Part shown: positions 23,936-33,523 of the stretch, piece by piece | Numbering within the stretch: position 1 is the first letter of the stretch | How the letters are laid out: every line of letters begins with the position of its first letter | Assembly: GCA_001657315.1 (NCBI GenBank) | Contig: LYSV01000136.1 | Span: 1-34,284, forward strand | Direction of reading: 5' to 3' | DNA from: Flammeovirgaceae bacterium BBD 1991-12 | GTDB taxonomy: Bacteria; Bacteroidota; Bacteroidia; Cytophagales; Cyclobacteriaceae | DNA length: 34,284 nucleotides | Program-made: the position numbers and the translations under genes | Notes under the pieces: generated by a model | Told to the model about the DNA's origin: nothing | Seen by the model: only the letters and a program-made list of their open reading frames with translations | Databases searched by the model: none

Positions 23936-25531
23936 ATGGGTTCTTTGAAGAAAATAGCGTTGATACTTTTATTGATATTTCTTCTTCCTGCCATTTTTTT
24001 CTCAGCCTATGAAATCTCCTCACTCAGCAAGGACGAAGAGGTGATCAACCAGATATATCAGGATCAGCTGGATGCTATACTCTATTCGGCCAATCAGTAT
24101 TCGGATGACGTGCTGAATGGCTGGATATCCAAAATACAACTAGGGCTTGAAGAGTCGGGAACTGAAGGTGGCATTCCTGAAAAGATCAACCAGTTGCTGA
24201 TGTTAAACTCCGCGCTGGCCATGGTGTTCATAGGTGATACCCTTGGGCAAAGCAGTTCTGTAAAACCATATACACTTGAAGACTCTCTTTCCGGGGATCG
24301 GATCACACGGGAAGTATCTTTGTTGTTGTCAGAGGAAAATGAGAAAATAAATCAGTTGATTGTTTATCAGGGCAGCGGCTTTCAAAAGGTGGAACAGTTG
24401 AATTGCAATATTGAACTACTGAGTGGTTTTATTCTGCTGGCTTTCATTCTGGAAAATCATTTCAGTGAAAAATATATATGTGGCATGGTCATAGAACCCA
24501 ATTTATTCATTGAAGAGCTGCTGGGTCCCAAACTACAGGTGATCGCCAAAGACAAATTCATACTTTCTGCCTACCACAGGAACTCGGCGACCCCAATTTA
24601 CCTCACCAACACTGAAGACAGTATTCAGTTCAATTCAGTAGCACGAACCAAAGACCTCTGGCTGCTGCCCGACTATACACTGGGCATAAGCACCATGGGC
24701 AGCTCCATCCAAGATCTGGTGAACGAGCGTACCAACACCAATCTGATCCTCATTCTTATCCTCGACGCAGTGCTGATACTTGGGGTTTGGCTTGTTTTTG
24801 CCAATGTTAAAAGAGAAGTCCAGCTGGCACAGAACAAATCGGACTTTGTTTCCAATGTTTCACATGAGATAAGGACTCCTCTGGCCCTTATTGGTATGTT
24901 TGCCGAAACACTGGAGCTGGGCCGGGTACGTAGTGAGGAAAAAAAGCGGGAATACTATTCTATCATCAATAAGGAAACAAGCCGACTCACCGGGATTGTG
25001 AACCGTATACTGAATTTCAGTAGAATGGAGGCCAACAAGAAGATCCTGAAGATCGAGCCTACCGATCTCAATGAAACGATCCGTGAGGTGCTGAACACCT
25101 ATGAGTTCCACCTGAAGAATAAAGGTTTTACCTATGATTTTACCCCCCTTCTGGAGACAGGCATCTGTGCAGACCAGCAGGCGCTGGTGGAGGTCATTGT
25201 CAATCTGATGGACAATGCCATTAAGTACAGTGATTCGAAAAAGCACATTGAGATAACCACAGGTCAGCGAAACAGTTATGGCTATGTGACGATCAGAGAT
25301 TACGGCGTAGGCATAGCAAAGCATGATCAAAAGCATATTTTTGACAAGTTCTACAGGGTGTCCAGTGGTGACCTGGCTAAAAGCAAGGGCACTGGACTGG
25401 GCCTTTCCCTGGTAAAGGAAATTATGGAAAATCATAACGGAAATATTGAGCTGAAAAGTGAGTTCGGCAAAGGGTCCGCATTCTCCCTGTATTTTCCCTT
25501 AAGCAAAACCAAAGAGCGATCACATGCATAA
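23936..25531 (+). CDS. Membrane sensor histidine kinase (HisKA plus HATPase)
   Basis: A 531-residue kinase. Transmembrane helices at 6-24 and about 270-290 bracket a 245-residue periplasmic sensor without a recognised domain. No HAMP is obvious: the second helix leads straight to the dimerisation domain with His310 (SNVSHEIRTPLALIG). The ATPase domain has the N box (VNLMDNAIKYS), G1 (IRDYGVGIA), F box (IFDKFYRV) and G2 (GTGLGLSLVKEIM). The ATG at 23936 is chosen because it begins just before the first helix; the frame extends to a GTG at 23879 inside the MFS gene. It overlaps the regulator gene by 8 bp. Confidence 0.93.
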   Translation: MGSLKKIALILLLIFLLPAIFFSAYEISSLSKDEEVINQIYQDQLDAILYSANQYSDDVLNGWISKIQLGLEESGTEGGIPEKINQLLMLNSALAMVFIGDTLGQSSSVKPYTLEDSLSGDRITREVSLLLSEENEKINQLIVYQGSGFQKVEQLNCNIELLSGFILLAFILENHFSEKYICGMVIEPNLFIEELLGPKLQVIAKDKFILSAYHRNSATPIYLTNTEDSIQFNSVARTKDLWLLPDYTLGISTMGSSIQDLVNERTNTNLILILILDAVLILGVWLVFANVKREVQLAQNKSDFVSNVSHEIRTPLALIGMFAETLELGRVRSEEKKREYYSIINKETSRLTGIVNRILNFSRMEANKKILKIEPTDLNETIREVLNTYEFHLKNKGFTYDFTPLLETGICADQQALVEVIVNLMDNAIKYSDSKKHIEITTGQRNSYGYVTIRDYGVGIAKHDQKHIFDKFYRVSSGDLAKSKGTGLGLSLVKEIMENHNGNIELKSEFGKGSAFSLYFPLSKTKERSHA

Positions 25532-26210
25532 GATCCTGATAGTGGAAGACGAGCCGGCCATGCAACTCGGCCTGAGAGACAACCTGGAATTTGAAGGGTA
25601 CACCGTAGAAAGTGCGGAAGATGGTGATTCAGGGCTGAATAAGATCCTCAACAATAGCTATGATCTGGTCCTGCTGGATGTAATGCTTCCTCACAGATCC
25701 GGTTTTGATATATGCAGGGAAGTACGGTCGCAGGGCATAGAAACGCCGATCATTTTGCTGACAGCCAAAGGTGAGGAAATAGACAAGATACTGGGTCTGG
25801 AGCTGGGTGCCGATGACTACGTGACCAAACCTTTCAGTGTACGTGAATTACTGGCCAGGATCAAAGCGCTGCTGAGAAGAAGTAACAGTCCGGCAGAGAC
25901 CGCAGAAGGTGGAAATATCACAATAGGACGCCTTACCCTGGATTTTGGCTCCTACACCGCCTTTGAGAGCGGAAGAGAAATAAAACTCTCACATAAGGAG
26001 TTTGAGATCCTCCACTATTTGTTTGACCGCCGTAACCAGGCGGTAAGCCGGCATAGCCTGCTGGAGGACATATGGGGCTATGAGGAGCAGCCTACTACCA
26101 GGACTGTCGATAATTTCATTGTCCGACTACGGCAGAAGATAGAGGGGAATCCCAATTCACCCAGGATCATTCTTACCGTCCACGGCTATGGCTATAAAAT
26201 GATCCATTGA
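25524..26210 (+). CDS. OmpR/PhoB-family response regulator
   Basis: A 228-residue regulator partnered with the overlapping upstream kinase. The receiver (1-118) has acidic E8-D9-E10, phosphoacceptor Asp52 (LLDVMLPHRSG), Thr in LLTAKGEE and Lys in DDYVTKPFSVREL. The winged-helix effector domain (about 130-227) carries LSHKEFEILHYLF, the recognition helix area TRTVDNFIVRLRQKIE and the closing ILTVHGYGYKM. Targets unknown; the Tet-like transporter upstream is the natural candidate. Confidence 0.95.
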   Translation: MHKILIVEDEPAMQLGLRDNLEFEGYTVESAEDGDSGLNKILNNSYDLVLLDVMLPHRSGFDICREVRSQGIETPIILLTAKGEEIDKILGLELGADDYVTKPFSVRELLARIKALLRRSNSPAETAEGGNITIGRLTLDFGSYTAFESGREIKLSHKEFEILHYLFDRRNQAVSRHSLLEDIWGYEEQPTTRTVDNFIVRLRQKIEGNPNSPRIILTVHGYGYKMIH

Positions 26211-26329
26211 GAATGTCAAGGCTTTCTGTAAAAGGGCACGGCAAACCCTGTTAAAATTTTTCGTCATGGAGTGCATTTGACTCATAATCAATAACCGGAT
26301 CAACTGACCCCATTTTTCAAACCATCACC

Positions 26330-27046
26330 TCAGGCCTGACTATTATTCACCACCAACTCCTGACCACTCAGAACAGGTACAACGTCAAACTCATCCTCAC
26401 GCATACAGAAATCAATATCCGCATGAATGTCAAGCCTGTTCAGTCGCTTGGCGTGAGATGAGTTTTTGATAAACCCTGCCAGGTCATGCTTCATATGTTG
26501 CCATGATGATTGCACCAGCAGCGGCGCATCGGATCCATTGGCGAAGTCATTCTGCAACTTCTCTACCAAAGCTCCTGCATAAAGCGAATCTTCCAGATTT
26601 ACTGTGCCTTTCCATCCGGCACAGAAGATAACTGCACTTTCCTTTTTTTGTTTCAGGTATTCCGCTACCGCTGAAATATTAAGGAAAGCTCCAATGATCA
26701 CACGAACTGCTTTTCCTGACCGGTCGATAGCTACGGTACCATTGGTGGTAGTCACTGCTACCTTTTGTCCTTTTACCTTTGCAGCCATATATTCAAGGGG
26801 AGAATTCCCCAGATCGAAACCTTCTACTTTCTCACCGCCCCGTTCGCCGGCTATCAGATAGCCAAGGTCCTTCATAGTCCTGCATGCTTCCAGATCTGCA
26901 AAAGGAGTAATGCTGCGCACACCATTCGCCAGCCCGGCTACCATGCAGGAAGTGGCCCTGAGGATATCTACAACAACTACATTCTTATCACTCAGATCAT
27001 ACAGGTGAATGAGATCGGGGCTGAGGCAAACGTCTATTTTCTTCAT
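26330..27046 (-). CDS. comB: 2-phosphosulfolactate phosphatase (ComB)
   Basis: A 238-residue ComB-family Mg-dependent phosphatase, converting 2-phosphosulfolactate to sulfolactate. It shows VVVVDILRATSCMVAGLANG near the start, LIAGERGGEKVEGFDLGNSP, then TTTNGTVAI and FCAGWKGTVNLEDSLYAGAL, the typical ComB signatures. In archaea the reaction belongs to coenzyme M synthesis; in bacteria without CoM, ComB is linked to sulfolactate or sulfonate metabolism, which cannot be confirmed here as no comA or comC is present. It stands alone, 119 bp from the convergent OmpR-type regulator. Confidence 0.92.
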   Translation of the reverse strand: MKKIDVCLSPDLIHLYDLSDKNVVVVDILRATSCMVAGLANGVRSITPFADLEACRTMKDLGYLIAGERGGEKVEGFDLGNSPLEYMAAKVKGQKVAVTTTNGTVAIDRSGKAVRVIIGAFLNISAVAEYLKQKKESAVIFCAGWKGTVNLEDSLYAGALVEKLQNDFANGSDAPLLVQSSWQHMKHDLAGFIKNSSHAKRLNRLDIHADIDFCMREDEFDVVPVLSGQELVVNNSQA

Positions 27047-27139
27047 AGATACTTCTGAAAGGGCAATTAAGTATTCAATCCCGGCATTTGAATTTGTCCG
27101 GTCAGCTTCAGAAGAAATGCCGTTCTTCTTTTTTCGTTA

Positions 27140-27841
27140 TCATTGTCCCTGTTCATCTAGTTTTTCCAATTTTGTTACCCACTCGTTAAAATGTCTGCAT
27201 TTTTGTTTTAACATTTCAATACCTATGTCTTGAACAACAATTGACCCCACAGTGCTTTTCTGACCCTCGTGATCAGGAATGGCCGCTATTATTTTTTTTG
27301 ATGGGGCAGTTTTGATTCCGTCATTTATAAGTTCTACATTGTTGTTTGCTATTTCGTTTTTCAATTTGTCGACATAAGGCTTGCGGTCCGGATACATGAC
27401 TTTCAATTTATCCAGATCCACTAAGAGCAACGTTTCAAATTCATGAAGTTGAATGTATGGTATAAATCGAGAATGCTCATGTTTCTCAAACATTGCCTTT
27501 TCCAATTCTTGTACTTTTAAATATTTGTCCTGAATAGATTGAATTTTTTCTGAGTATGGACTTTCGGCGTCTTTCGGAAAAGCATATAAGTCCAGCATGG
27601 TTGAATAGTAAACATCCTCTCGATTCCTATCATCTTGTATCCAACGTTCGAGAGCTCGTGTTACAGGTCTATATCTCGGTATTTTACCCAGCCCACCTTT
27701 AATTGGGTTTATTCTATTTCCACCGGTGTGGACACGTTGACAAGAAACAAATACACTAAAATTTGCCAAATGAGGAGCAAGGACCTTATTGACAAACTCC
27801 TCTTCTGAGCTTCCTTCAGCAATTATATGGAGGTACTTCAT
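27140..27841 (-). CDS. DUF4276 family protein (TOPRIM-like, predicted nuclease)
   Basis: A 233-residue DUF4276 protein. Family marks are intact: AEGSSEEEFVNKVLAPHL (8-25), TMLDLYAFPKD (81-91) and the RFIPYIQLHEFETLLLVDL block (125-143). E9, D84 and the HEFE motif (133-136) would form a metal site as in TOPRIM folds, so nuclease activity is plausible but unproven. Its start overlaps the stop of the AAA ATPase by 4 bp, so the two are one functional unit. The pair is visibly more AT-rich than its neighbours. The analogy is with ATPase-TOPRIM defence pairs such as PARIS (AriA with the DUF4435 protein AriB). Confidence 0.85.
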   Translation of the reverse strand: MKYLHIIAEGSSEEEFVNKVLAPHLANFSVFVSCQRVHTGGNRINPIKGGLGKIPRYRPVTRALERWIQDDRNREDVYYSTMLDLYAFPKDAESPYSEKIQSIQDKYLKVQELEKAMFEKHEHSRFIPYIQLHEFETLLLVDLDKLKVMYPDRKPYVDKLKNEIANNNVELINDGIKTAPSKKIIAAIPDHEGQKSTVGSIVVQDIGIEMLKQKCRHFNEWVTKLEKLDEQGQ

Positions 27842-28947
27842 GGTTTTCCTCCTATGATATTATGTTCCCAAAGATCACCGGTACTAAACTCATCCATATA
27901 GGCCGAAAGCTCTTCTGAGCTATATCGTTTATACTGAGAATCCCTGCCTTTACGTTCAATCACAACTAGATCATCCGGAGTAAAATTGTTTACCATACTG
28001 ACGGATTGCGTAGCAATTAATATCTGACAATGCAAAGATGCAGCCTTAACAAGGCCGGCTACTACGTCAATAGCGGCCGGGTGAAGTCCTAATTCGGGTT
28101 CATCAAGAAATAACACCGCAGGTAAATCATTGGGATTCTGAGCTAACATGGCAATAAGTGCAATGGTTCGTAACATTCCATCGGATGCCTGACCGGCGTT
28201 AAATATTTTGACCGAATCTTTTTCTTTCCACCGTAGCATTATATTATATCCCTCTGGATACAATTCAAAATCTTCAAAAAAGGGTAGTACGACTCTAATG
28301 TATTTGACGATACGTATATAAAATTCTTCCTCTTCACGCATTATTCTGAAAAGGAAACTTCCTAGATTCTGTGCATTAGCTTTTAACCAACGACCATCAT
28401 CTACATTCCAACTCAACCTCATACCAGCCGTGTCTGATGTATTATGAAATTGGTAAACAATTAATTTTTTTAACAAACTTCTTACCACTTTAGCAGTAAC
28501 ACTTGATCCTTCTGTAAGCCTGGCCTCTGTATGTCCCCCGCCTAAGTAAGTCCAATCTGCCTTGGTGTCTCTATCGTCTTGACTAAATCGATATGCCTCT
28601 TCTGCAAAATAAAGTCGATCGGGTCTGGCAAATTGAAGAGTAAACTTATATTGGTTCAGCCCTGCCGATGTTTTTATGACTAACTCTCCTTCAAGATGTT
28701 GAGTAACCTCTGGTCCGTCAAACAAGACATCATTTGAGCCACCAAGTTGAACCATACGTTCCTGCAGTTTTCCAGAAAGCATCCAACTTAGTAAATCAAA
28801 GAAACCTATAAAGTTACTTTTTCCCGCTCCATTTGGACCAATAAGAATGTTTACGCTGGAAGGCCTAAAGTTCTCCAGGTTTTTGATGGTTCGCCACCCT
28901 TTAATACTCAATGAGTCCAAGCTTACATGTTGGTCATTTTTTTTCAT
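27838..28947 (-). CDS. AAA ATPase of ABC/SMC type (AAA_21), partner of DUF4276
   Basis: A 369-residue ATPase. Walker A is GPNGAGKS (37-44), the ABC-like signature lies at 255-260 (ASDGMLRT), and Walker B with D-loop at 277-290 (AVLFLDEPELGLHP), followed by the switch strand QILIATQS (308-315). Between them is an SMC-like insertion of about 200 residues. It ends DLWEHNIIGGKP, typical of this COG4637-like group. Such ATPases gate a linked nuclease. The gene is AT-rich and lies with DUF4276 between comB and gcvT, fitting a transferred defence cassette; no integrase or att site is seen. Confidence 0.9.
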   Translation of the reverse strand: MKKNDQHVSLDSLSIKGWRTIKNLENFRPSSVNILIGPNGAGKSNFIGFFDLLSWMLSGKLQERMVQLGGSNDVLFDGPEVTQHLEGELVIKTSAGLNQYKFTLQFARPDRLYFAEEAYRFSQDDRDTKADWTYLGGGHTEARLTEGSSVTAKVVRSLLKKLIVYQFHNTSDTAGMRLSWNVDDGRWLKANAQNLGSFLFRIMREEEEFYIRIVKYIRVVLPFFEDFELYPEGYNIMLRWKEKDSVKIFNAGQASDGMLRTIALIAMLAQNPNDLPAVLFLDEPELGLHPAAIDVVAGLVKAASLHCQILIATQSVSMVNNFTPDDLVVIERKGRDSQYKRYSSEELSAYMDEFSTGDLWEHNIIGGKP

Positions 28948-29048
28948 TATGATTTAGACTAATTTAAATGATCAAACAATTGACATTCAATCACCCAAAG
29001 GTTGAATAGCTGAATAGTAACCAGTATACTTAATAACGAATCACTACA

Positions 29049-30131
29049 CTAAATAAGCGGTGACTTCTGAACCTCTGCTTTTAATCTTTTGTTCCTTACT
29101 GCAATAAATATTACCGTGCCCGGACTGGCCTGTTCCATATTTACATAACCAAGGCCAATGCCCTGAGATAAAGTAGGAGACATAGTACCGGAAGTAACTC
29201 TTCCAATAGTGTTGCCAGCCTTATCCTGTATCTCATAATCGTGGCGGGGTATACCTCTGTCGATCATTTTGAAGCCCACCAGCTTTTTGGCTATTCCCGT
29301 CTCCTTCTGTTTTTTGAGGCTATCGCTGTTGATAAAATCCTTGGTGAACTTTGTGATCCAGCCCAATCCGGCCTCCAGAGGGGAGGTAGTATCATCGATG
29401 TCATTTCCATAAAGACAATAGCCCATTTCCATTCTCAACGTATCTCTGGCACCAAGGCCTATGGGTTTGATCCCAAATTCTTCTCCGGCCTTCAGGATCT
29501 CATTCCAGATACGTTCGGCGTCCTGATTGTGCAAATATATCTCGAAACCTCCGGCGCCTGTATATCCTGTAGCGGAAATAATGACGTTTTCGGCCTCTGC
29601 AAATTCACCCACCTGGAATGTATAGAATTTTATGGTATTCAGATCTACGGAGGTGAGCTTTTGCAATGTCTCCGTGGCTTTGGGGCCCTGTACAGCAAAC
29701 AATGAAAAGTCATCGGAAATGTTTTTCATAGTAGCACCCACGTTGTTCTGTCCGGAGATCCAGTTCCAGTCTTTTTCAATGTTGGAGGCATTGACCACCA
29801 GCATGTACTCTTCTTCACGGATCATGTATACAAGCAGATCATCGACTATGCCACCCCGGTCGTTTGGCAGACAGGAATACTGGGCTTTACCTGGCTCCAG
29901 CTTTGAAGCGTCATTGGTGGTCACCTTCTGAATAAGATCCAGAGCATGTGGTCCCGAGATCAGGAATTCACCCATATGCGATACGTCAAAGATCCCTACC
30001 GCATTTCTGACCGTATTGTGCTCTTCAATATCTGAAGAATACCGGACAGGCATATTGTAACCGGCAAAAGGCACCATTCTGGCCCCCAGATTCTCATGAA
30101 CGTCGTTTAGCTGTACTTTTTTTAATTCCAT
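29049..30131 (-). CDS. gcvT: Glycine cleavage system T protein (aminomethyltransferase)
   Basis: A 360-residue folate-dependent aminomethyltransferase; it releases ammonia from aminomethylated GcvH and passes the methylene to tetrahydrofolate. Signatures run [62 protein letters not shown], and [20 protein letters not shown], then [19 protein letters not shown] at the C-terminus. Length is normal. The ATG at 30131 is used; the frame has a TTG three codons upstream. A -7 like box (TACCTTTG) precedes it. gcvP and gcvH are not in the window. Confidence 0.96.
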   Translation of the reverse strand: MELKKVQLNDVHENLGARMVPFAGYNMPVRYSSDIEEHNTVRNAVGIFDVSHMGEFLISGPHALDLIQKVTTNDASKLEPGKAQYSCLPNDRGGIVDDLLVYMIREEEYMLVVNASNIEKDWNWISGQNNVGATMKNISDDFSLFAVQGPKATETLQKLTSVDLNTIKFYTFQVGEFAEAENVIISATGYTGAGGFEIYLHNQDAERIWNEILKAGEEFGIKPIGLGARDTLRMEMGYCLYGNDIDDTTSPLEAGLGWITKFTKDFINSDSLKKQKETGIAKKLVGFKMIDRGIPRHDYEIQDKAGNTIGRVTSGTMSPTLSQGIGLGYVNMEQASPGTVIFIAVRNKRLKAEVQKSPLI

Positions 30132-30159
30132 TGAATTCAAACGATTGAAGTGAGGCGGG

Positions 30160-30167
30160 CAAAGGTA
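30160..30167 (-). promoter_or_regulatory. Possible -7 element of gcvT
   Basis: TACCTTTG on the minus strand matches TAnnTTTG and lies 29 nt before the gcvT ATG. The upstream -33 position reads TTT, not TTG, so this is a weak call. Confidence 0.35.
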
Positions 30168-30212
30168 AATACTTTGGAGAAATTGGAAAGAAAAAATAAG
30201 GATATCTGTGCC

Positions 30213-33200
30213 TCAGAAATCTTCTTCTGCTTTCGCTACTTCCACAGCAAGCAGCCGGTATTTATTCAGGAAATCATTGTACACATCCCGGGAAATAAGT
30301 TCCGACAACACCTCCAGACTGTTTTCGGCATAACTATTGAGCTGTACCCTTGCACACTGTAAAATATAGGCTTTTAACAACTTCACCGACATGGGATTTA
30401 CCTCCAGCGCATTCAGCAGGATCGCATACGCCTCAAACGGGTCCTTTTGCCCGATGAATTCTGCGGCATGAATGACAGCCTCTTCAAAAAACGGGTTCAT
30501 CCGGGCGATCAGCTCGTAGTTCTTTCTGGCGTTCAGTGTATCTCCGGAGGCCTCATTCAAAAGCCCGGTATAGAAGTGTTTTTCCAACTGCCGCCGGGCA
30601 TCAAACTCAACTCCCTGATTGATCTTTTGCGCGAGCGCGCGAACATTTTTTTGTGAGGCCAGCATTTTTAACTCAAACCAGTGAATATCACGGAACAATC
30701 TCTCATCGGTGATCTTTAATTCTTCCAGATTTCTGTAAAGGGTGATGGCTGCATCAGCATGATCCATTCGCCATAGCTTTTTACACATGTCAAGACAGGC
30801 TTGTGCCTTATAATTGTCATCATTCATGGATGCCATCAATTTTTTGAATAATATGGTATCCTTGTGACACGTTCTATACCTTATGATCAGGTATTTTTGA
30901 TGGTCAGGCAAAGCATAGGCGTCCTGTGGGCCTGTGCCCAGGATAGACAGCATAGTAGCTGCTATCTGCTCCGCCTCCGGATCCCCTTCATTCCGGATGG
31001 CCTGCCACAGATCAGTGGCTTCCGACAGATCACCGTTTTCAGAAAGTGCAATGGCAAGATTAAACGTTGCCTCTTCCCATTCCTTATCGGCGGCCCACCT
31101 GAAATAGTCAGCCGCCACGTAGGCGGCGCCTTGCTCCAGCGCCCAGGTACCGATCTGGTTGAAATACTGCCCGCTATTGACTACACTTATGTTGGCCAGC
31201 CAGTTCAGCTCCCGGAAAGCCCGGTTAATATTGTTGTTCCTGTAAAGGTTAAGGCTGGCAACGAACTTAAGGGGTTCACGTGCACTGACATTCACAGATT
31301 TCTCCACCAGGGATATAAGAGGCTGTGTTTCCATGGAATCTTCACCAAACAGCCGGTTAAAGGCCTGATTGTAGAGCAAAGTGGCATCAAGGAAACTCAA
31401 TACCGTATCCTTTGCGGAGTAGGTTTCGTTCAGGAATTTTCCTGAGCTGTTGTATAGCACAAAATTATTGTTCAGTGATATCGGATCATCCTTCACCTGA
31501 TATTCTGCCAGTACGGAATCAGCGTCCATCCCAAAATCCCCGGAAGATATCATAGCCAATATGTTACTGGCGGCAGCATCTCTGGTCCGGGGGTCTCCGT
31601 AAGCTTTGTCCAGCATGATAACAGCACTGTCCAGGAGATGTGTCTTGCCATACAGCAAACCCAGGTTATTGTTAATGACCCCATGATCAGGAAAAGTACT
31701 TGCCCCCTCCTTTAGCACAAATAATGCATCAAAGAACCTGTCTGCATCCAGATATAGGTTACCAAGGTTTACGAATGCCTGGGGAGAAGGCCACTTTTTT
31801 AATGCGTCCTTATAGTAGACAGCCGCTTTTTCCACCTCATCACGGGATGAAAGCAGAGAAGCCAGCGCAAAATTGGACTTGTGATTGTTATAGCCATAGA
31901 TCGATGCCTCCCCATAATAACTTTCCGCCAGTAGCGATTCATCATTGTAAATGTGCAGATCTCCCAGGCTATTGTAATAGGCGGATATCCCCTGGTTTAC
32001 CGGCACCTCCCAGTTGGATTTTACCAACAGCGCCACTGAAGCGATCAATCCAGCCAGCCGAAAGGTAAAATAAGGCATGCTGACAGGCTTGTACAATACC
32101 TTATAGACCTTCATATTATCCTTCAGAGGGGCAATAAAATTGGAAATGATATACAATACAAAGATCAATCCGTACCCTATATGACTGTACACCGTTATAT
32201 CCCTGAATATTTCAAGCACGGGATCATTGGCAGTGGTAATGAAGTGACTTAATGTGGCAAAGCAGCAAATGCCCATCGCAATGTAGAATAAGGCACCCAC
32301 CGGAAAAAAGCTGAACAGGTAGCCATATTGGGATTCCCGTTGTTGATACCCCCAGATCCCCAGAATGGCTGAGGTAGCCAGTAAGAGATACAGATTGACG
32401 TAGATGATATCCCAGTCAACCATGCGGGTTTCATGCAGATAAGCCAGCACGAGGTTGATCAGGTAAATAAGGGTTATAATGGAAAAATGGGTCAGTGTAT
32501 TCTTTGAAGAAGGGGTATTGGACCTGGTAAGCACGAAAACGATGGAAGCAATAATTTCATGCGCTACCATCAGGATAAATACAAGTGAAATAACAACAGG
32601 ATTAAGGATGCTGGCCGCGGCGATGTACAAAAAGGGGCTTTCCACACCCGCTCCAAAATGAACTACCAATGCCATGATGATGGACAAACCCATAAAAACC
32701 ACAAAACGCACCAGGAAAGGAATATCATCCCTGATCCTATTAAAGTAAAAAGAAGCAGGCAGATACAAAACAAGGGCCATTATCAGCCCTACCTTCTGCT
32801 CACTGCCAAAAAGGTACAAAAGCTCCAGCTTCATATTCATAAAGAACAGCACAATAAAAGCTGAGCCCACATAAAAAGAAAACCGGGGTAATGTAGTAAT
32901 CACTGTAATTAGAAGATTGGCACATAAAACAGTGATGAGCAGAAAGAAGTAATACGACCGGGCATTCACTTTTGGCAATGAACTTGCAAACCGTTGAGTA
33001 TAGACAGTGTTGTCCGCCGTATTGGTAATGGTGAAAGGACCTGCTTTAAAAGAGTTTATTCTTACTTCCGTGGTCTCCGCCTGTCCCTGAATATTCCAGT
33101 CCAGGTAGATCTCATAGCCTGAGAAAAAACTGTAGGTGAGCCATACCAGTACACTGGCAAACAGCAGAATAAGAACGGAATAGAGTTCTCTATAAGGGCG

Positions 33201-33233
33201 AGGCCACTTCGCCCAGAACAGAATTGATTGCAT
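30213..33233 (-). CDS. Large polytopic membrane protein with C-terminal TPR repeats
   Basis: A 1006-residue inner-membrane protein. The first 430 residues contain about 12 transmembrane helices, and the rest is a long helical repeat domain with TPR-type units (such as NLGNLYLDADRFFDALFVLK and NNNLGLLYGKTHLLDSAVIM). No catalytic motif is recognised. The layout, membrane barrel then soluble TPR superhelix, suggests a scaffold or assembly factor, possibly with the TPR part on the periplasmic side. It starts 2 nt after the gatC stop and probably shares the plsC-gatC transcript. I cannot assign a function. Confidence 0.8.
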   Translation of the reverse strand: MQSILFWAKWPRPYRELYSVLILLFASVLVWLTYSFFSGYEIYLDWNIQGQAETTEVRINSFKAGPFTITNTADNTVYTQRFASSLPKVNARSYYFFLLITVLCANLLITVITTLPRFSFYVGSAFIVLFFMNMKLELLYLFGSEQKVGLIMALVLYLPASFYFNRIRDDIPFLVRFVVFMGLSIIMALVVHFGAGVESPFLYIAAASILNPVVISLVFILMVAHEIIASIVFVLTRSNTPSSKNTLTHFSIITLIYLINLVLAYLHETRMVDWDIIYVNLYLLLATSAILGIWGYQQRESQYGYLFSFFPVGALFYIAMGICCFATLSHFITTANDPVLEIFRDITVYSHIGYGLIFVLYIISNFIAPLKDNMKVYKVLYKPVSMPYFTFRLAGLIASVALLVKSNWEVPVNQGISAYYNSLGDLHIYNDESLLAESYYGEASIYGYNNHKSNFALASLLSSRDEVEKAAVYYKDALKKWPSPQAFVNLGNLYLDADRFFDALFVLKEGASTFPDHGVINNNLGLLYGKTHLLDSAVIMLDKAYGDPRTRDAAASNILAMISSGDFGMDADSVLAEYQVKDDPISLNNNFVLYNSSGKFLNETYSAKDTVLSFLDATLLYNQAFNRLFGEDSMETQPLISLVEKSVNVSAREPLKFVASLNLYRNNNINRAFRELNWLANISVVNSGQYFNQIGTWALEQGAAYVAADYFRWAADKEWEEATFNLAIALSENGDLSEATDLWQAIRNEGDPEAEQIAATMLSILGTGPQDAYALPDHQKYLIIRYRTCHKDTILFKKLMASMNDDNYKAQACLDMCKKLWRMDHADAAITLYRNLEELKITDERLFRDIHWFELKMLASQKNVRALAQKINQGVEFDARRQLEKHFYTGLLNEASGDTLNARKNYELIARMNPFFEEAVIHAAEFIGQKDPFEAYAILLNALEVNPMSVKLLKAYILQCARVQLNSYAENSLEVLSELISRDVYNDFLNKYRLLAVEVAKAEEDF

Positions 33234-33235
33234 AC

Positions 33236-33523
33236 TTACTCAATTACTTTAGGCACTCTGAAGTAGTCTGCGTCCTTTTGGGGAGCATTCTTCAGTGCCC
33301 GTTCATGATTTAAATGGTTTTTTACTTCATCTTCCCTTAACACATTTATTTCATGAGACATTGTAGTGAGCGGTTCCACACCGTCGGTGTCCACCTCATT
33401 GAGCTTTTCTACCCACGTGATGATCCTTGTCATTTCTTCCATCATCTTATCGGCGGTTTTTTCATCGAACTCCAGGCGGGCGAGGTGTGCTATTTTATTT
33501 AAATGTTCCTTGTCAATTTTCAT
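33236..33523 (-). CDS. gatC: Asp-tRNA(Asn)/Glu-tRNA(Gln) amidotransferase subunit C
   Basis: A 95-residue GatC, which stabilises the GatAB amidotransferase that forms Gln-tRNA(Gln) and Asn-tRNA(Asn). The family pattern is clear: HLNKIAHLARLEFDEKTAD, then MEEMTRIITWVEKLNEVDTD, GVEPLTTM, VLREDEV and DYFRVPKVIE at the end. The gene is separate from gatA and gatB here. Its start overlaps the plsC 3' end by 11 bp. Confidence 0.95.
   Translation of the reverse strand: MKIDKEHLNKIAHLARLEFDEKTADKMMEEMTRIITWVEKLNEVDTDGVEPLTTMSHEINVLREDEVKNHLNHERALKNAPQKDADYFRVPKVIE

Noticed and set aside
28948-29048. Attachment site next to the AAA/DUF4276 pair
   Set aside because: No direct repeat flanking 27047-29048 and no tRNA or integrase could be found by eye.
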